Translations under genes and position numbers: made by a program
The notes under the pieces: model-generated
Database searches by the model: none
What the model was told of the DNA's origin: nothing
What the model saw: only the letters and a program-made list of their open reading frames with translations
In this document: one piece after another, positions 25,991 to 37,000 of the stretch
Layout of the letters: each line of letters opens with the position of its first letter
Position numbering within the stretch: the first letter of the stretch is position 1
Assembly: GCA_016718035.1 (NCBI GenBank)
Contig: JADKEK010000002.1
Coordinates: 248,001 to 312,000, forward strand
DNA length: 64,000 nucleotides
Origin: Bacteroidota bacterium
GTDB lineage: Bacteria; Bacteroidota; Bacteroidia; Chitinophagales; BACL12
Direction of reading: 5' to 3'

Positions 25991-27493
25991 TTATTTAGCA
26001 TCGGCAATCAAACGTTTACCTTTTTCGATTGCATCGTCGATAGAACCAACAAGGTTGAATGCTGCTTCCGGATATTCATCCACTTCACCATCCATAATCA
26101 TATTGAAACCACGAATAGTTTCTTCGATTGGCACTAACACACCTTTTAAACCTGTAAACTGTTCTGCAACGTGGAATGGTTGAGAAAGGAAACGTTGAAC
26201 ACGACGAGCGCGGCTTACAACAAGTTTATCATCTTCACTTAACTCTTCCATACCAAGGATGGCGATGATATCTTGTAATTCTTTATAACGTTGTAAAATA
26301 CTTTTCACACGCTGAGCGCAATTGTAGTGTTCTTCACCAACGATATCAGCTGAAAGGATACGAGATGTTGAATCCAGAGGGTCAACCGCAGGGTAAATAC
26401 CTAACTCAGAAATTTTACGGTTTAATACCGTAGTCGCATCTAAGTGAGAGAAGGTAGTTGCAGGAGCCGGGTCAGTTAAGTCATCCGCAGGTACGTAAAC
26501 GGCCTGTACTGAAGTAATTGAACCACGTTTAGTTGAGGTAATACGTTCTTGCATCACACCCATTTCGGTAGCAAGTGTTGGTTGGTAACCTACCGCTGAA
26601 GGCATACGACCTAAAAGCGCCGATACCTCAGAACCTGCCTGAGTGAAACGGAAGATATTATCGATAAAGAACAGGATATCACGACCTTTAGCTTCATTAG
26701 GGTCACCATCGCGGAAGTATTCAGCAACGGTTAATCCTGATAAGGCAACACGGGCACGCGCTCCAGGAGGTTCGTTCATTTGACCGAACACTAAAGTAGC
26801 CTGACTTTGATTTAATTGGCTGTAATCAACTTTACTTAAGTCCCATCCACCGGCTTCCATAGAATGTTTAAATTCTTCACCGTAACGGATAACGTTAGAC
26901 TCAATCATCTCACGCAACAAATCGTTTCCTTCGCGGGTTCTTTCACCTACGCCGGCAAATACCGACATACCTGCATAACCTTTTGCGATATTGTTGATGA
27001 GCTCCATAATTAATACTGTTTTACCCACACCGGCACCACCAAAGAGACCGATTTTACCACCTTTTGCGTAAGGTTCAATCAAGTCGATTACTTTGATACC
27101 GGTAAACAACACCTCTGATTCTGTAGATAAATCTTCATACAGCGGCGGTTTGCGGTGGATAGGATAAGGTTTTTCAGAATTTACGGCTTTCATACCGTCA
27201 ATTGCTTTACCTACTACATTGAAAAGGCGGCCACGGATTTCGTTACCTGTAGGCATCGAAATATTGGCACCTAAGTCAATTACTTCAGTTCCGCGAACTA
27301 AACCATCGGTAGAGTCCATTGCGATTGCGCGCACGCTGTCTTCTCCAAGGTGCTGTTGCACTTCAAGAATTAACGAATCGCCTGTTTCGCGTTTAACCTC
27401 AAGGGCATTGAGGATTTCGGGAAGATTACCTTCTTCGAAAGACACATCGACAACTGCGCCGATGATTTGTTTGATTTTACCTTTTCCTGGCAT
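25991..27493 (-). CDS. atpD: F1F0 ATP synthase beta subunit
   Basis: This 500-residue catalytic subunit of F1 carries Walker A GGAGVGKTVLIMELI, the GERTREGNDL motif with the catalytic Glu region, the DNIFRFTQAGSEVSALLGRMPSA segment, and the C-terminal DELSEED-equivalent MEELSEDDKLVV. The length is normal for Bacteroidota. It synthesises ATP at the inner membrane from the proton gradient built by the oxidase encoded at the start of the window. The gene has its own strong promoter and shares a transcript with atpC. Confidence 0.98.
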   Translation of the reverse strand: MPGKGKIKQIIGAVVDVSFEEGNLPEILNALEVKRETGDSLILEVQQHLGEDSVRAIAMDSTDGLVRGTEVIDLGANISMPTGNEIRGRLFNVVGKAIDGMKAVNSEKPYPIHRKPPLYEDLSTESEVLFTGIKVIDLIEPYAKGGKIGLFGGAGVGKTVLIMELINNIAKGYAGMSVFAGVGERTREGNDLLREMIESNVIRYGEEFKHSMEAGGWDLSKVDYSQLNQSQATLVFGQMNEPPGARARVALSGLTVAEYFRDGDPNEAKGRDILFFIDNIFRFTQAGSEVSALLGRMPSAVGYQPTLATEMGVMQERITSTKRGSITSVQAVYVPADDLTDPAPATTFSHLDATTVLNRKISELGIYPAVDPLDSTSRILSADIVGEEHYNCAQRVKSILQRYKELQDIIAILGMEELSEDDKLVVSRARRVQRFLSQPFHVAEQFTGLKGVLVPIEETIRGFNMIMDGEVDEYPEAAFNLVGSIDDAIEKGKRLIADAK

Positions 27494-27532
27494 TATATAT
27501 ATAATTTAAAAGGACGTTTTTCAATTCGGCGG

Positions 27533-27563
27533 CAAAGATACGGGGGGAAATTTGGAATTCAAA
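27533..27563 (-). promoter_or_regulatory. Promoter of atpD-atpC
   Basis: On the minus strand TTTG (27563-27560) and TATCTTTG (27540-27533) are separated by 19 nt, an excellent match to the Bacteroidota TTTG-N17-23-TAnnTTTG promoter. The -7 box lies about 40 nt before the atpD ATG. Apart from this promoter, the 366-nt gap 27494-27859 shows nothing clear. Confidence 0.75.
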
Positions 27564-27859
27564 GGTATTATACACAAAGATTTGTAGATTCAAATTGGTA
27601 AAAATTGATGCTTAAGCTGCTTTCCGACCATATATTACTATTCCCCTTTGGGTTTGAAAAGTTGGAAACAGGTCAGAACCTCAACAAAACAGCATAATTT
27701 ATAAAAATATCTATGAATTTAAGAGGCATGAAATTACCCGGGTAGATAGCCAAAAACAGTTTAATCAACCGCAGAATAAGTCAGGTTTGTCCTATTTTTT
27801 TGTCCTGGATTAGCATTACATTTCGACATTTTGTTGCAGATATATTAGTTTTACCCCAA

Positions 27860-29017
27860 ATGCATTTAATAGAAGTAAACAACAAAGACACCGCCAAATG
27901 GTTTCATGAATTACCATTCCAACTTTATGGCGACAATCCTAATTATATTGCTCCAATTCGTCAAGAAATAGACCGCATATTTGATCCTGAAAAGAACTTA
28001 CTTTATAAAACCGGTGATGCTGTTCGATATATTATCAATGATAAAGAAGGTAATACCATTGGGCGTATTGCAGCTTTTTACAAAAAACAACCTGGCTCTG
28101 ATGTGGTAAAAAGTGCAGGTTGTGGTTTTTTCGAATGTATAGATGACCAGGAAATTGCCAATACCTTATTCGATGCTGCCAAAGACTGGCTGCATAGTAA
28201 GGGTTTTAATGCCATGGATGGTCCTATCAATTTTGGCGAACGCGATAAATGGTGGGGTCTGCTGGTAGAAGGCTTTGATGCCCCAGTTTATGGGATGAAT
28301 TACCATCACCCCTATTATAAATCGTTGTTTGAGCAATATGGTTTTAAAACCTATTTTAACCAATACACATTTGTCTTAGACCGGAGCAAAAACATGCCAC
28401 CGATTGTGTACAGGATAAAACAGCGATTAGAAGGCAGAAATAAGGTGAAGTTTCGCACTGCCGATAAACGCAATCTGGCAAAATTTGCTGAAGATTTCAG
28501 GAGTATTTATAATCAGGCCTGGGCTAATCATGAAGATTTTACGCCTATGACCTCAGCACAAAGCGAAGCGCTGATGCGGGAAGTAAAACCGATTATGGAC
28601 CCGGAATTATTCATTTTCGCTTATGTTGATGAGCAACCTGCAGGCTTTTTTATCGGCTTACCGGATGCCAACCAGATATTGAGATATGCAGGGGGTAATT
28701 TGAATTTAAGAGGCATGTTAAATGTGTTATTACACAAACCTTTTGTGAAACTTGAGCGTATATATGGTGTTATTTTCGGGGTAGTTCCTGAATTTCAAAA
28801 TAAAGGTGTGGAAGCCGGAATGGCAGCGTATATGCATGAAATAGTGAACAATAGTGACAAATACACACATATTGAACTCTTATGGATTGGCGATTTCAAT
28901 AAAAAAATGTTGAATTTTGTGTCGCACATACAGGCAACCCAACACAGAACGTTAATTACCTACAGAAAACTTTTTGATGATACCATTCCGTTTGAACGTT
29001 GTCCGATTATTTTATAA
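27860..29017 (+). CDS. GNAT-fold acetyltransferase-like protein
   Basis: A 385-residue protein from the ATG at 27860; a longer frame from TTG 27800 is not needed. It has a GNAT-like layout: GNTIGRIAAFYKK beta strands, DGPINFGERDKWWGLLVEGF in the middle, and VVPEFQNKGVEAGMAAYMHEIV, which resembles the acetyl-CoA-binding loop (Q-x-K-G-V-x-A). The family is widespread in Bacteroidota and its substrate is unknown. The next gene, a BamA-like barrel, starts within its 3' end, so the two are probably co-transcribed. Confidence 0.75.
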   Translation: MHLIEVNNKDTAKWFHELPFQLYGDNPNYIAPIRQEIDRIFDPEKNLLYKTGDAVRYIINDKEGNTIGRIAAFYKKQPGSDVVKSAGCGFFECIDDQEIANTLFDAAKDWLHSKGFNAMDGPINFGERDKWWGLLVEGFDAPVYGMNYHHPYYKSLFEQYGFKTYFNQYTFVLDRSKNMPPIVYRIKQRLEGRNKVKFRTADKRNLAKFAEDFRSIYNQAWANHEDFTPMTSAQSEALMREVKPIMDPELFIFAYVDEQPAGFFIGLPDANQILRYAGGNLNLRGMLNVLLHKPFVKLERIYGVIFGVVPEFQNKGVEAGMAAYMHEIVNNSDKYTHIELLWIGDFNKKMLNFVSHIQATQHRTLITYRKLFDDTIPFERCPIIL

Positions 29018-30140
29018 ACACATCTTTTTTTTTACGAGGTATTCCAAAGTGGCGGTTTTAATAATTGCCATTATGCTTATAGGCACACCGTCAGTTCAAG
29101 CTCAGTCGGACAGCGTAAGTATAGATTCAGTTAAAAAGAAAAGTAAATTTTTTCCTTCACCGGTTGTAGGATACTCACCTGAAACGCGGTTGTATTTAGG
29201 TGCAGGATTAGTTTGGTATTTACCCCCTTCAAAAAAATATCCCGACACCTACCCTTCTGTTTTAAAAGGTGTTTTTGTTTACACCTTAAATAAACAAATA
29301 GAAAGCAATGTAAGTGGTGATAGTTATTTGCGCAATAATTTATTCAAACTCAATTATTCCACTTCTTATTTTAAATTTCCGGATTCGTTTTTTGGCATTG
29401 GTAATTACACTAAAGAAGAAGATAAAGAAAAATACGATTACGATTATTTTAATATTTATATAAACGGACAGCGAAAAGTAAAAGAAAATATTTATGCCGG
29501 CTTAAAAACATTTTTCGAATACACCAAAGTGTATAATGTAGATACTGCAGGATTTTTCGCAAATGACACCATTCCCGGTGAGGAAGGTGGAATCAATACG
29601 GGTATTGGTCCCTGGTTTACTTTTGACACAAGAGATAATATTTATTTTCCTTTAAAAGGAATTAATGTTGATGTGTCGGCAGTAGTGCACAACGAAGTAA
29701 TTGGCGGTGGTTATAATTATGTAGATTATTTATTGGAGGTAAGTCAATTTAATAAAATTGGCAAGGACGATGTTTTAGGATTTAATTTTTACGGACAGTT
29801 TGTTCCGGGAAATCCACCCTTTAACAGAATGGCACAATTAGGTGGCGATAAACATATGCGTGGTAATTTCGAAGGGCGGTTTAGAGATAAAAACTATTTA
29901 ACCATGCAGGCAGAGTATCGCATTACCTTTTGGAAATATTTCGGGATAAATGTGTTTGCAGGTATAGGTGAAGTGGCCGATGAGTTTTCCAATTTTTCGG
30001 CAAAAGGACTTAAATACTCGTATGGAGCCGGAGGTCGTTTATTTATAGTTCCGGAGGACAAACTGAGTTTGCGCGTAGACTATGGTTTTGACGGTTACGG
30101 CAATGGCGGTTTATATGTTACCTTTAGAGAAGCATTTTAA
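28977..30140 (+). CDS. BamA/TamA-like outer-membrane beta-barrel protein without POTRA domains
   Basis: A 387-residue protein with a hydrophobic signal region ending at PSVQAQ and then a 16-strand-type bacterial surface antigen barrel (SPVVGYSPETRLYLGAGLVWY, FDTRDNIYFPLKGINVDV, QLGGDKHMRGNFEGRFRDKNY) ending in Phe (YVTFREAF), the BAM-recognition residue. There is no POTRA repeat, so it is not BamA itself. The start is uncertain: ATG 28977 overlaps the preceding gene by 41 nt, while GTG 29049 and ATG 29073 would give very short signal peptides. It lies 57 nt upstream of mlaE-like and mlaF-like genes. Confidence 0.8.
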   Translation: MIPFRLNVVRLFYKHIFFFTRYSKVAVLIIAIMLIGTPSVQAQSDSVSIDSVKKKSKFFPSPVVGYSPETRLYLGAGLVWYLPPSKKYPDTYPSVLKGVFVYTLNKQIESNVSGDSYLRNNLFKLNYSTSYFKFPDSFFGIGNYTKEEDKEKYDYDYFNIYINGQRKVKENIYAGLKTFFEYTKVYNVDTAGFFANDTIPGEEGGINTGIGPWFTFDTRDNIYFPLKGINVDVSAVVHNEVIGGGYNYVDYLLEVSQFNKIGKDDVLGFNFYGQFVPGNPPFNRMAQLGGDKHMRGNFEGRFRDKNYLTMQAEYRITFWKYFGINVFAGIGEVADEFSNFSAKGLKYSYGAGGRLFIVPEDKLSLRVDYGFDGYGNGGLYVTFREAF

Positions 30141-30197
30141 TTGAATAATTTTCATCATAAGCCGACAACTTAAGGCTAAAATGATAATTTTACGAAA

Positions 30198-30950
30198 ATG
30201 AAAATTGAATTTAAGCTGTTTGAGCATCTTGGCAAGTTTCTGATTATGATCAGACGCATGTTCTCAAGACCTGCGCGTTGGGAAATGTATTGGCGTGAGT
30301 TGTTTCGCCAAATGAACGACATCGGTGTTGGCTCTGCGTTTATTGTATTGTTGGTTTCTATTTTTATTGGCGCTGTTACTGCAGTTCAAACTGCTTATCA
30401 ATTATACGGAACACCATTTGTTCCTTCTTCGTATATCGGATTAATTGTCCGCAATACCATTATTTTCGAATTAGCACCGACATTCACTGCATTAATTCTT
30501 GCCGGAAAAGTGGGCTCTAATTTAGCATCAGAATTAGGTTCAATGCGCGTAACGGAACAAATTGACGCGTTGGAAATTATGGGTGTAAATACCGAAAGTT
30601 ATTTAATTGCTACACGTATTATTGCTGCTGTAATTACTATTCCGGTTTTAGTTGCCATTGCAGCTTATTCAGGAATCATGGGTGGGTATATTGCTACATC
30701 TTTATCGAGTAATTATTCAACTGAAGATTATGTGCGTGGTATCAGAATGTTATTTGACCCTTTTGATGTTCAATTAATGTTTATCAAATCATTTACATTT
30801 TCTTTTATTGTTTCATCTATTTCCTGTTATATGGGATATTATGTAAAAGGTGGTTCAGTGGAAATTGGAAAGGCCAGCACGCAGGCGGTAGTATATAGTT
30901 GTATTTTTGTTTTATTAGCTGATTATGTTATTGCAAGTTTATTGTTATGA
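30198..30950 (+). CDS. MlaE-type ABC transporter permease
   Basis: A 250-residue MlaE-family permease with about six hydrophobic segments. The family core is visible in ELAPTFTALILAGKVGSNLASELGSMRVTEQIDALEIMGV. MlaE/MlaF with an MCE protein (MlaD) move phospholipids between inner and outer membranes. The stop overlaps the start of the ATPase gene by 4 nt (ATGA). No MCE/MlaD gene is in the window. Confidence 0.92.
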   Translation: MKIEFKLFEHLGKFLIMIRRMFSRPARWEMYWRELFRQMNDIGVGSAFIVLLVSIFIGAVTAVQTAYQLYGTPFVPSSYIGLIVRNTIIFELAPTFTALILAGKVGSNLASELGSMRVTEQIDALEIMGVNTESYLIATRIIAAVITIPVLVAIAAYSGIMGGYIATSLSSNYSTEDYVRGIRMLFDPFDVQLMFIKSFTFSFIVSSISCYMGYYVKGGSVEIGKASTQAVVYSCIFVLLADYVIASLLL

Positions 30951-31723
30951 TTGAAATATCAAATATCACAAAATCGTTTGGCGAACAGCGTGTATTAACC
31001 GATGTTTCAACTGTATTTGAAGCAGGCAAAACTAATTTGGTAATTGGTATCAGCGGCTCGGGCAAAACGGTATTAATGAAAATAATGACCGGTTTAATGA
31101 CACCTGATACAGGTAAAGTTCATTTTAACGGTCGCGACTTTTTTGCACTCAGTCGCAACGATCAAAAAAATCTTCGCCGCGAAATCGGCATGTTATTTCA
31201 AGGTTCGGCTTTATTTGATTCCATGACTGTGGAAGAAAATGTGATGTTGCCTTTAAATATGTTTAGCAATGCTACAAAAAAGGAAAAATTAGACCGTGTT
31301 AATTTTTGTCTCGAAAGGGTAAATCTTGCCGGAGCAAATAAAAAATTTCCCGGTGAAATATCGGGTGGTATGAAAAAACGTGTTGGTATAGCGCGTGCAA
31401 TTGTGCTCAATCCTAAATATTTGTTTTGCGATGAACCCAACTCAGGTTTAGACCCGCGCACATCAATTGTAATTGACGATTTAATTATTGAAATTACTCG
31501 TGAGTTTAATATGACTACCATCATTAACACACACGATATGAATAGTGTGATGGAAATTGGTGAAAAAATTGTGTTTTTATACAAAGGAGTAAAAGATTGG
31601 GAAGGTGATAAATCGCAAATACTAGATGTAACAGATGAAAATCTGAATTCTTTCATTTTCGCATCCGATTTTTTGAAAGATGCGCGTGATGCGTTGAAGG
31701 AAAAGATAGCGCGAAATAAATAA
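30947..31723 (+). CDS. MlaF-type ABC transporter ATPase
   Basis: A 258-residue ABC ATPase with Walker A GISGSGKTVLMKIM, Q-loop MLFQGSALFDSMTVEENV, signature EISGGMKKRVGIARAI, Walker B YLFCDEPNSGLDP and the H-loop INTHDMNSV. These are the marks of the MlaF/Ttg2A group. It is coupled to the upstream permease by a 4-nt overlap. It powers phospholipid or lipid-like transport at the envelope; direction and substrate are inferred from the family. Confidence 0.93.
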   Translation: MIEISNITKSFGEQRVLTDVSTVFEAGKTNLVIGISGSGKTVLMKIMTGLMTPDTGKVHFNGRDFFALSRNDQKNLRREIGMLFQGSALFDSMTVEENVMLPLNMFSNATKKEKLDRVNFCLERVNLAGANKKFPGEISGGMKKRVGIARAIVLNPKYLFCDEPNSGLDPRTSIVIDDLIIEITREFNMTTIINTHDMNSVMEIGEKIVFLYKGVKDWEGDKSQILDVTDENLNSFIFASDFLKDARDALKEKIARNK

Positions 31724-31799
31724 ATTCGGCAATAAATTCTGACATTATTGTTACAACATTTTTTGTGGCTTTCTTTAATATTACCCTCAAATTTAAAGT

Positions 31800-33164
31800 A
31801 TGAAAATGCGTTTACTGCTATTTTTATTCATATTTGGCTATTCCCAAATCAATGCACAATGGGCCAATTTTTGTACCGGCAATACGGATGGATTTGTTGT
31901 AGATTTTGCGCGTTACAATAACAGTATTTATTGCACAGGTTTTTTTCAGAATGTTTGTGATGCAGATGCCGAATTTGTCGCCAGTTGGGATGGCAGCAAT
32001 TGGAATTCAACAGACAATACGTTTAATCAGGAAGGCCATGCAATTGATTCCATTAACGGACTTTTATATGCATCATTGTATCAGTTTACTACTGATTCAA
32101 ACTATGTGTACACATACAATGGCAGTACGTGGTCAACAGTTGGCAACGGAGTTTTACAAAATAATCCGGGACCGGGATTTCCAAAAAATGCAACTATTTA
32201 CGACATCATTGAATATGATGGTAAAGTTATTGCCTGCGGCGATTTTGATATAGCAGGTGATATTGTGGTAAATGGCATTATGCAGTGGGATGGTACAACT
32301 TGGTTACCATTAGGTGAAGGGCTTACAGAATTTATTCCCGGTATGCCATCTATTTTATACCCGCACAACATGACCATTTTTGATGGTGATTTAATTGTGG
32401 TCGGTAATTTTTATAAAGCAGGTGGAACAATTGTAAATGGTATTGCCCGATGGGATGGCACAACATGGCATGCATTAGGCGAAGGATTTAATAATTCAGC
32501 TTATGCAGTATGTGTTTATGATGGCGAGTTGTATGCCGGAGGGGAGTTTACTATGAGCGGAACAACACCACTTGGCCGCATTGCAAAATGGAATGGTGTG
32601 TCATGGGAAAACCCTGGTTTTGAAATTGCCTATTCAGTTACTGCATTACATGAATTTGTGCATACGTTAAAAACAATTGATGGTAAATTATACATTACTG
32701 GTGGATTTGACCAGTTAATTATAGATGGTGTAACAACCGATGCTGGTAGCATATTATCATTTGACGGCACAAGTATTGATACTTTAGCAGGTGGCGTAGA
32801 AGGTGAAATTGAAGCCATTATTGAATATGAAAATGGCATTTTAGTAGCCGGTAATTTTTCTGCAGCAGGTGGTGTTCCGGCAGAAAATTTTGCTGTTTAC
32901 CAATATCCTGATATTCCTGTGAAGGATTATGATGTTACTAATATCTTAATCTATCCAAACCCAGCCCATGACCAGGTTTTTGTGGAATTACAAAAAGGTA
33001 TTCAGACGGATATTATAGTATCAGATATGCGAAGAAATATTCTCTATACCCAAACCGCATGTAATAGTATTACTATAAATATGTCCCGTTTTGCTTCCGG
33101 ATTTTATTTAATAAAGGGGAAAAATGCTGATAATGTGTTCAGCAACTTAATTTTTGTTGAATAA
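31800..33164 (+). CDS. T9SS type A sorted protein with beta-propeller repeats
   Basis: A 454-residue secreted protein. It has a signal peptide (ending near SQINAQ) and repeated WDGTTWxxLGEG / GIxxWDG units (MQWDGTTWLPLGEGL, ARWDGTTWHALGEGF, AKWNGVSWENPGFE), a propeller typical of surface-exposed repeat proteins. It ends in a sorting domain beginning NILIYPNPAHDQVFVE. Exported by the T9SS; ligand unknown. It follows mlaF by 76 nt and converges on 33186-34070. Confidence 0.88.
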   Translation: MKMRLLLFLFIFGYSQINAQWANFCTGNTDGFVVDFARYNNSIYCTGFFQNVCDADAEFVASWDGSNWNSTDNTFNQEGHAIDSINGLLYASLYQFTTDSNYVYTYNGSTWSTVGNGVLQNNPGPGFPKNATIYDIIEYDGKVIACGDFDIAGDIVVNGIMQWDGTTWLPLGEGLTEFIPGMPSILYPHNMTIFDGDLIVVGNFYKAGGTIVNGIARWDGTTWHALGEGFNNSAYAVCVYDGELYAGGEFTMSGTTPLGRIAKWNGVSWENPGFEIAYSVTALHEFVHTLKTIDGKLYITGGFDQLIIDGVTTDAGSILSFDGTSIDTLAGGVEGEIEAIIEYENGILVAGNFSAAGGVPAENFAVYQYPDIPVKDYDVTNILIYPNPAHDQVFVELQKGIQTDIIVSDMRRNILYTQTACNSITINMSRFASGFYLIKGKNADNVFSNLIFVE

Positions 33165-33185
33165 TTACACCTTAACTAAATTAAG

Positions 33186-34070
33186 TTATTTGATAACCAC
33201 TTTTTTAACATATACCTGTCCTGTAATATTTATACTTACCAGATACATCCCTGCTGAAAAGTGGTTAGTTGGAATAAATGTCTCAATTTCTGCTATAGTT
33301 GAATGATGAACTAACTGCCCAGTAATAGCTGTTACAATCACTCCAGCACCTTTGGCATTATAAGCAGTTTTTATACTTATTACATCATTTTGCACTGAAA
33401 TTATTGGCTCCTGTTGGTTAAACGTATCAATATCACTTATAAAGGTTCCTGCCAGCAAGCCCTCTCCGCAATTGGCATTATAAGCATAATCTTTTATCGT
33501 CATTTTCTCCAGCGAATCCGAAATTACACAACGTATCCAGCCATAATAATAACAATCGGGCGTGTCACCTTTAAATTTTACACCAATGTATTTATCTTCA
33601 CCTTCATCGGCATGCCAGCCGCCAATGTTGGGATAAAACCAGGGGGAATTAGGTGCTCCATAAACACAGGTTTCTTCACGAACTTTAATAGTCTGATATT
33701 GCCATGCATCACCATTAAATTCCATTCCATCGTAAATTAATAATCCAAAATCCAGCGGAGTGATAATGTCTTTATCAAATGTATATGAAATCCCTGCAAT
33801 ATAATTATTCAAATTCAATGTTCCGATTTCAAACAACTTATTAGAATAGCAAATTATATCAGAAGTATTGGAAGTATCTATAGATTCTTTAATAAATTTA
33901 TAATCATTAACACCATTATCATCTAAATCTAAATTTTTAAACCCAAAATCAAATTCAATATCCGGTTCTACATCAGTGTAAATTATTTGCCCATCTAATT
34001 TGTTCACACTGAGCAATAGTACGGTAGCGAATAAAGAATAGTCGTGCAGGCGGTTTTTTCTAGTTTTCAT
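33186..34070 (-). CDS. Secreted 294-residue protein with T9SS-like C-terminus (paralogue B)
   Basis: A signal-like N-terminus (YSLFATVLLLSVNKLDG) is followed by IIYTDVEPDIEFD, LDLDDNGVNDYKF, YIGVKFKGDTPDCYYYGWIRCVI and KDYAYN. The same landmarks in the same order, and the same total length, occur in 22853-23737. The C-terminal 70 residues resemble a sorting domain (GAGVIVTAITGQLVHHST...SAGMYLVSI) but have no PNP start. It follows the large glycosidase-like gene by 5 nt, again directly behind a large cargo gene. Function unknown. Confidence 0.8.
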   Translation of the reverse strand: MKTRKNRLHDYSLFATVLLLSVNKLDGQIIYTDVEPDIEFDFGFKNLDLDDNGVNDYKFIKESIDTSNTSDIICYSNKLFEIGTLNLNNYIAGISYTFDKDIITPLDFGLLIYDGMEFNGDAWQYQTIKVREETCVYGAPNSPWFYPNIGGWHADEGEDKYIGVKFKGDTPDCYYYGWIRCVISDSLEKMTIKDYAYNANCGEGLLAGTFISDIDTFNQQEPIISVQNDVISIKTAYNAKGAGVIVTAITGQLVHHSTIAEIETFIPTNHFSAGMYLVSINITGQVYVKKVVIK

Positions 34071-34075
34071 AACCG

Positions 34076-37000
34076 TTAGTTTGTTTTTATTAATTGTTTT
34101 GAAATTGATTGTGCCAATGTGGAATTAATAATTTGCACCAGATACACTCCTGATGGCAAAGTTGAAACATCTACTAATTCATCTTCATAAATATTGGTGT
34201 TTAGAACTAACTGGCCTGTTAAATTATATACTTCAATATATATAGGCTCATTTGCTTTAAATAAATTATATTCACTTTGAAGGTTAAAATAGTCATTTGA
34301 TGGATTTGGAGCCAACTCAAGGTCAAAATCTTGTAAACTATTTGCATCTGCAGATTTACCAATTGTTACAGGGTTCCATTTAATTTCTAATTTAATATAT
34401 CCATAACTATTACCCGGAACGGTTATTTTATATACTCCAGGGTCACTACCTTGCTTAATCATATCAATTGCTTCCACCTGTATTCCATAAATGTCAAATG
34501 GGTGCGAATTGGCAATACTACAATCGTAACATCCATTAACTGATTTATCATTATCATCGGTAATTAATGAGTTCTTACCTGATGACATATAATTATAATC
34601 CACCTTAATATTATAAATACCTCTTCCAATAAGTTTGTCAAATGTTCGGTTACCTTCAAATAAATCAGCAATATCGTTTGTATACACCTCCAAAACATCT
34701 GAAGTAAATTTCATGTTCGAATAATATATGTAAATATAATTATTCGGTTTTACGAAAATTGTTGGCGTTAAATTCGGATTGAGATTAGACATTTGCATGT
34801 CAGAAGGCAAATATTTTAAATCATTTTTGGTGATTTCACTTAACAATTTCATTGTCCAATAAGTAGTGCGCCGCAGGTAATGATTTTTACCGGTATATAA
34901 GGAGCCGCTAATCGGGTTAAATAATCCATTTTCATCTACAAAATTTTTATAATCTCCGCAATCCGCTGAAACTAGCATATCACTCCAACTACCTCCAGCA
35001 AAATTGTGATAATGGCCATACGTAATAAAGTCATTACCATACATACCTTTATAGTTTAACTTTAAATCATTTAAAAACCACTCCTGCATAAACAGCCCAT
35101 GTGGAAAGCTATTATTATAAATTGAGTTTAAATTTTGCATACGATTTATGGTGTCTGCAGAATAGATACTGTCTTTGGGAATATATATCTTATCCTTAAT
35201 ATTCTTTTCAGTATTCCAAATTTCAATGCCATTATTGGTTAATCCTGGTAACAAATTTCCAACTTTAAGTTGTTCTTTTATTAAATTAAAATCTGTATAA
35301 TAATCTTCCTTTAAATAATGCCGCAAATTGCCGGGAAGGTTTGAATTTACACCTAAAAATCCATTAAATGCATTTTCAAGTCGGCCATCGTAAATATCAT
35401 ATCTCCATAACGGATATGTAATTGCTTCGCATGCAACTGTATTGCATGATGGATAGCCTATATTAGGGTATTCAAGACACATGTGTTGCTGTGGAATATT
35501 TTGCCAATGCTTTTGGGCATCAAAATAGTTGTGAATAATAACTGCATCAAATTTATTGTTTTCAATATCATTGTTTACCTTATTTCCTAACGCGAGGTTC
35601 CAATCAGAAGTTACAACATTTCCATCATCATCTACTTCACCCGGGTTCTCAGCAGGTATTCCAATTTTAATGGGGTTTGTTGCAAAAGCGCCGGTTCTAA
35701 ACGCATTTAAATAATTATGGTCGGCAACAACCCAGTCAGGCACCGCATTTGAAAGTGTAACATTTGCCCCATTTATATAGTCCCAATATTCATCAAACCC
35801 GTAGATATACATTAATTCGCTTAGCCATTTAAAATAACATTCGTTGCCAATTTCAACTCCAACAACGTTTAGTCCGGCATTACGCATGTAATTAATTATT
35901 TCAGCGCTTTGACTGGCCGATGCACTTAAAATATTTATGTCAACAATTATATCAATTTTATAATTATTGGCTAACTCAATAATGTTTACTAAATCTATAA
36001 ATTCATCAATATAAGGTTTTTCACTAGGCGGCAATTCATCTTGTGTATCCCATTTTTTATAAAAAGAAGTTATATCACCATCATATTTGCTATCAATAAA
36101 ATCTACACATGTTTCCCATATACCGCCAGAAATATCGGCATCTCCGTCGGCTATGTCTGCTTTTACTTGTGCATAAGTGTAACTACATGCTGCACAACCA
36201 ACTTCTTTTGTGTTATTTGACAAATCATAAAAATCAATAATTTCATTTATATCATACCCATAACCATTTGGAGTTTTATCGTTTATACCATCACCATTTG
36301 TATCATACGGTAAAAGGTGCATAAATTTTCCGTTGGCACCTCCAGGAAAACGAAGTGAGCTCGGTTTTAAATCAGCAAGCCAATTCCATGCTTCCGGATT
36401 AGGCGCACCAGGCTCTAAAACTTCAGATTCAGGAAGATGCCCAGGCAAAAAATTCCCCTCAAGTGTAAAACCAAACAAACCTTTATTAATTTCTTTTGGA
36501 ATTCCGCCCAAGAAAATTCTTGTTCCACTATGGGTAATATCTAATGTGGAAACAATAGCCATTTGGGTAGCTGATGTAGCATTTATTTTACCTGTAACAA
36601 GGGCAGTAGTATCTAATTGACTATTTAATTTGTATATTTTCTTACCTCCGGCAGGAATGTAATATGCCATTGAATCGTTAGCAAAAAAGTAGTTAATAGT
36701 ATCATTGTAAAAAAATACTGTATCAATGTTTACCAAAAATCCTGAAATTGTTGTGTCGAGCGTTACACTGGTATCAAGCGTAATTTCAAAACTATCAATC
36801 GTAGTAGTATTTTCAAAATACACAGTATCGACAGCAACATAAAATTCGGAAGTATCAATTAACGAATTAAAATCTAACGTTGTTTCTTCTTCACCAAGGT
36901 AATACATTTTAATCCCCCCTTCTTCGATATAATTTGTTGCAGTTTCCGAATGAAAAAGTAAAATAGTATCTAAACCTACAGTTATTATTTTTGCAGAATC

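Noticed and set aside
27800..27859. Upstream extension of the GNAT-like gene from a TTG codon
   Set aside because: The ATG at 27860 begins right where the family-like sequence starts; the extra residues look random.
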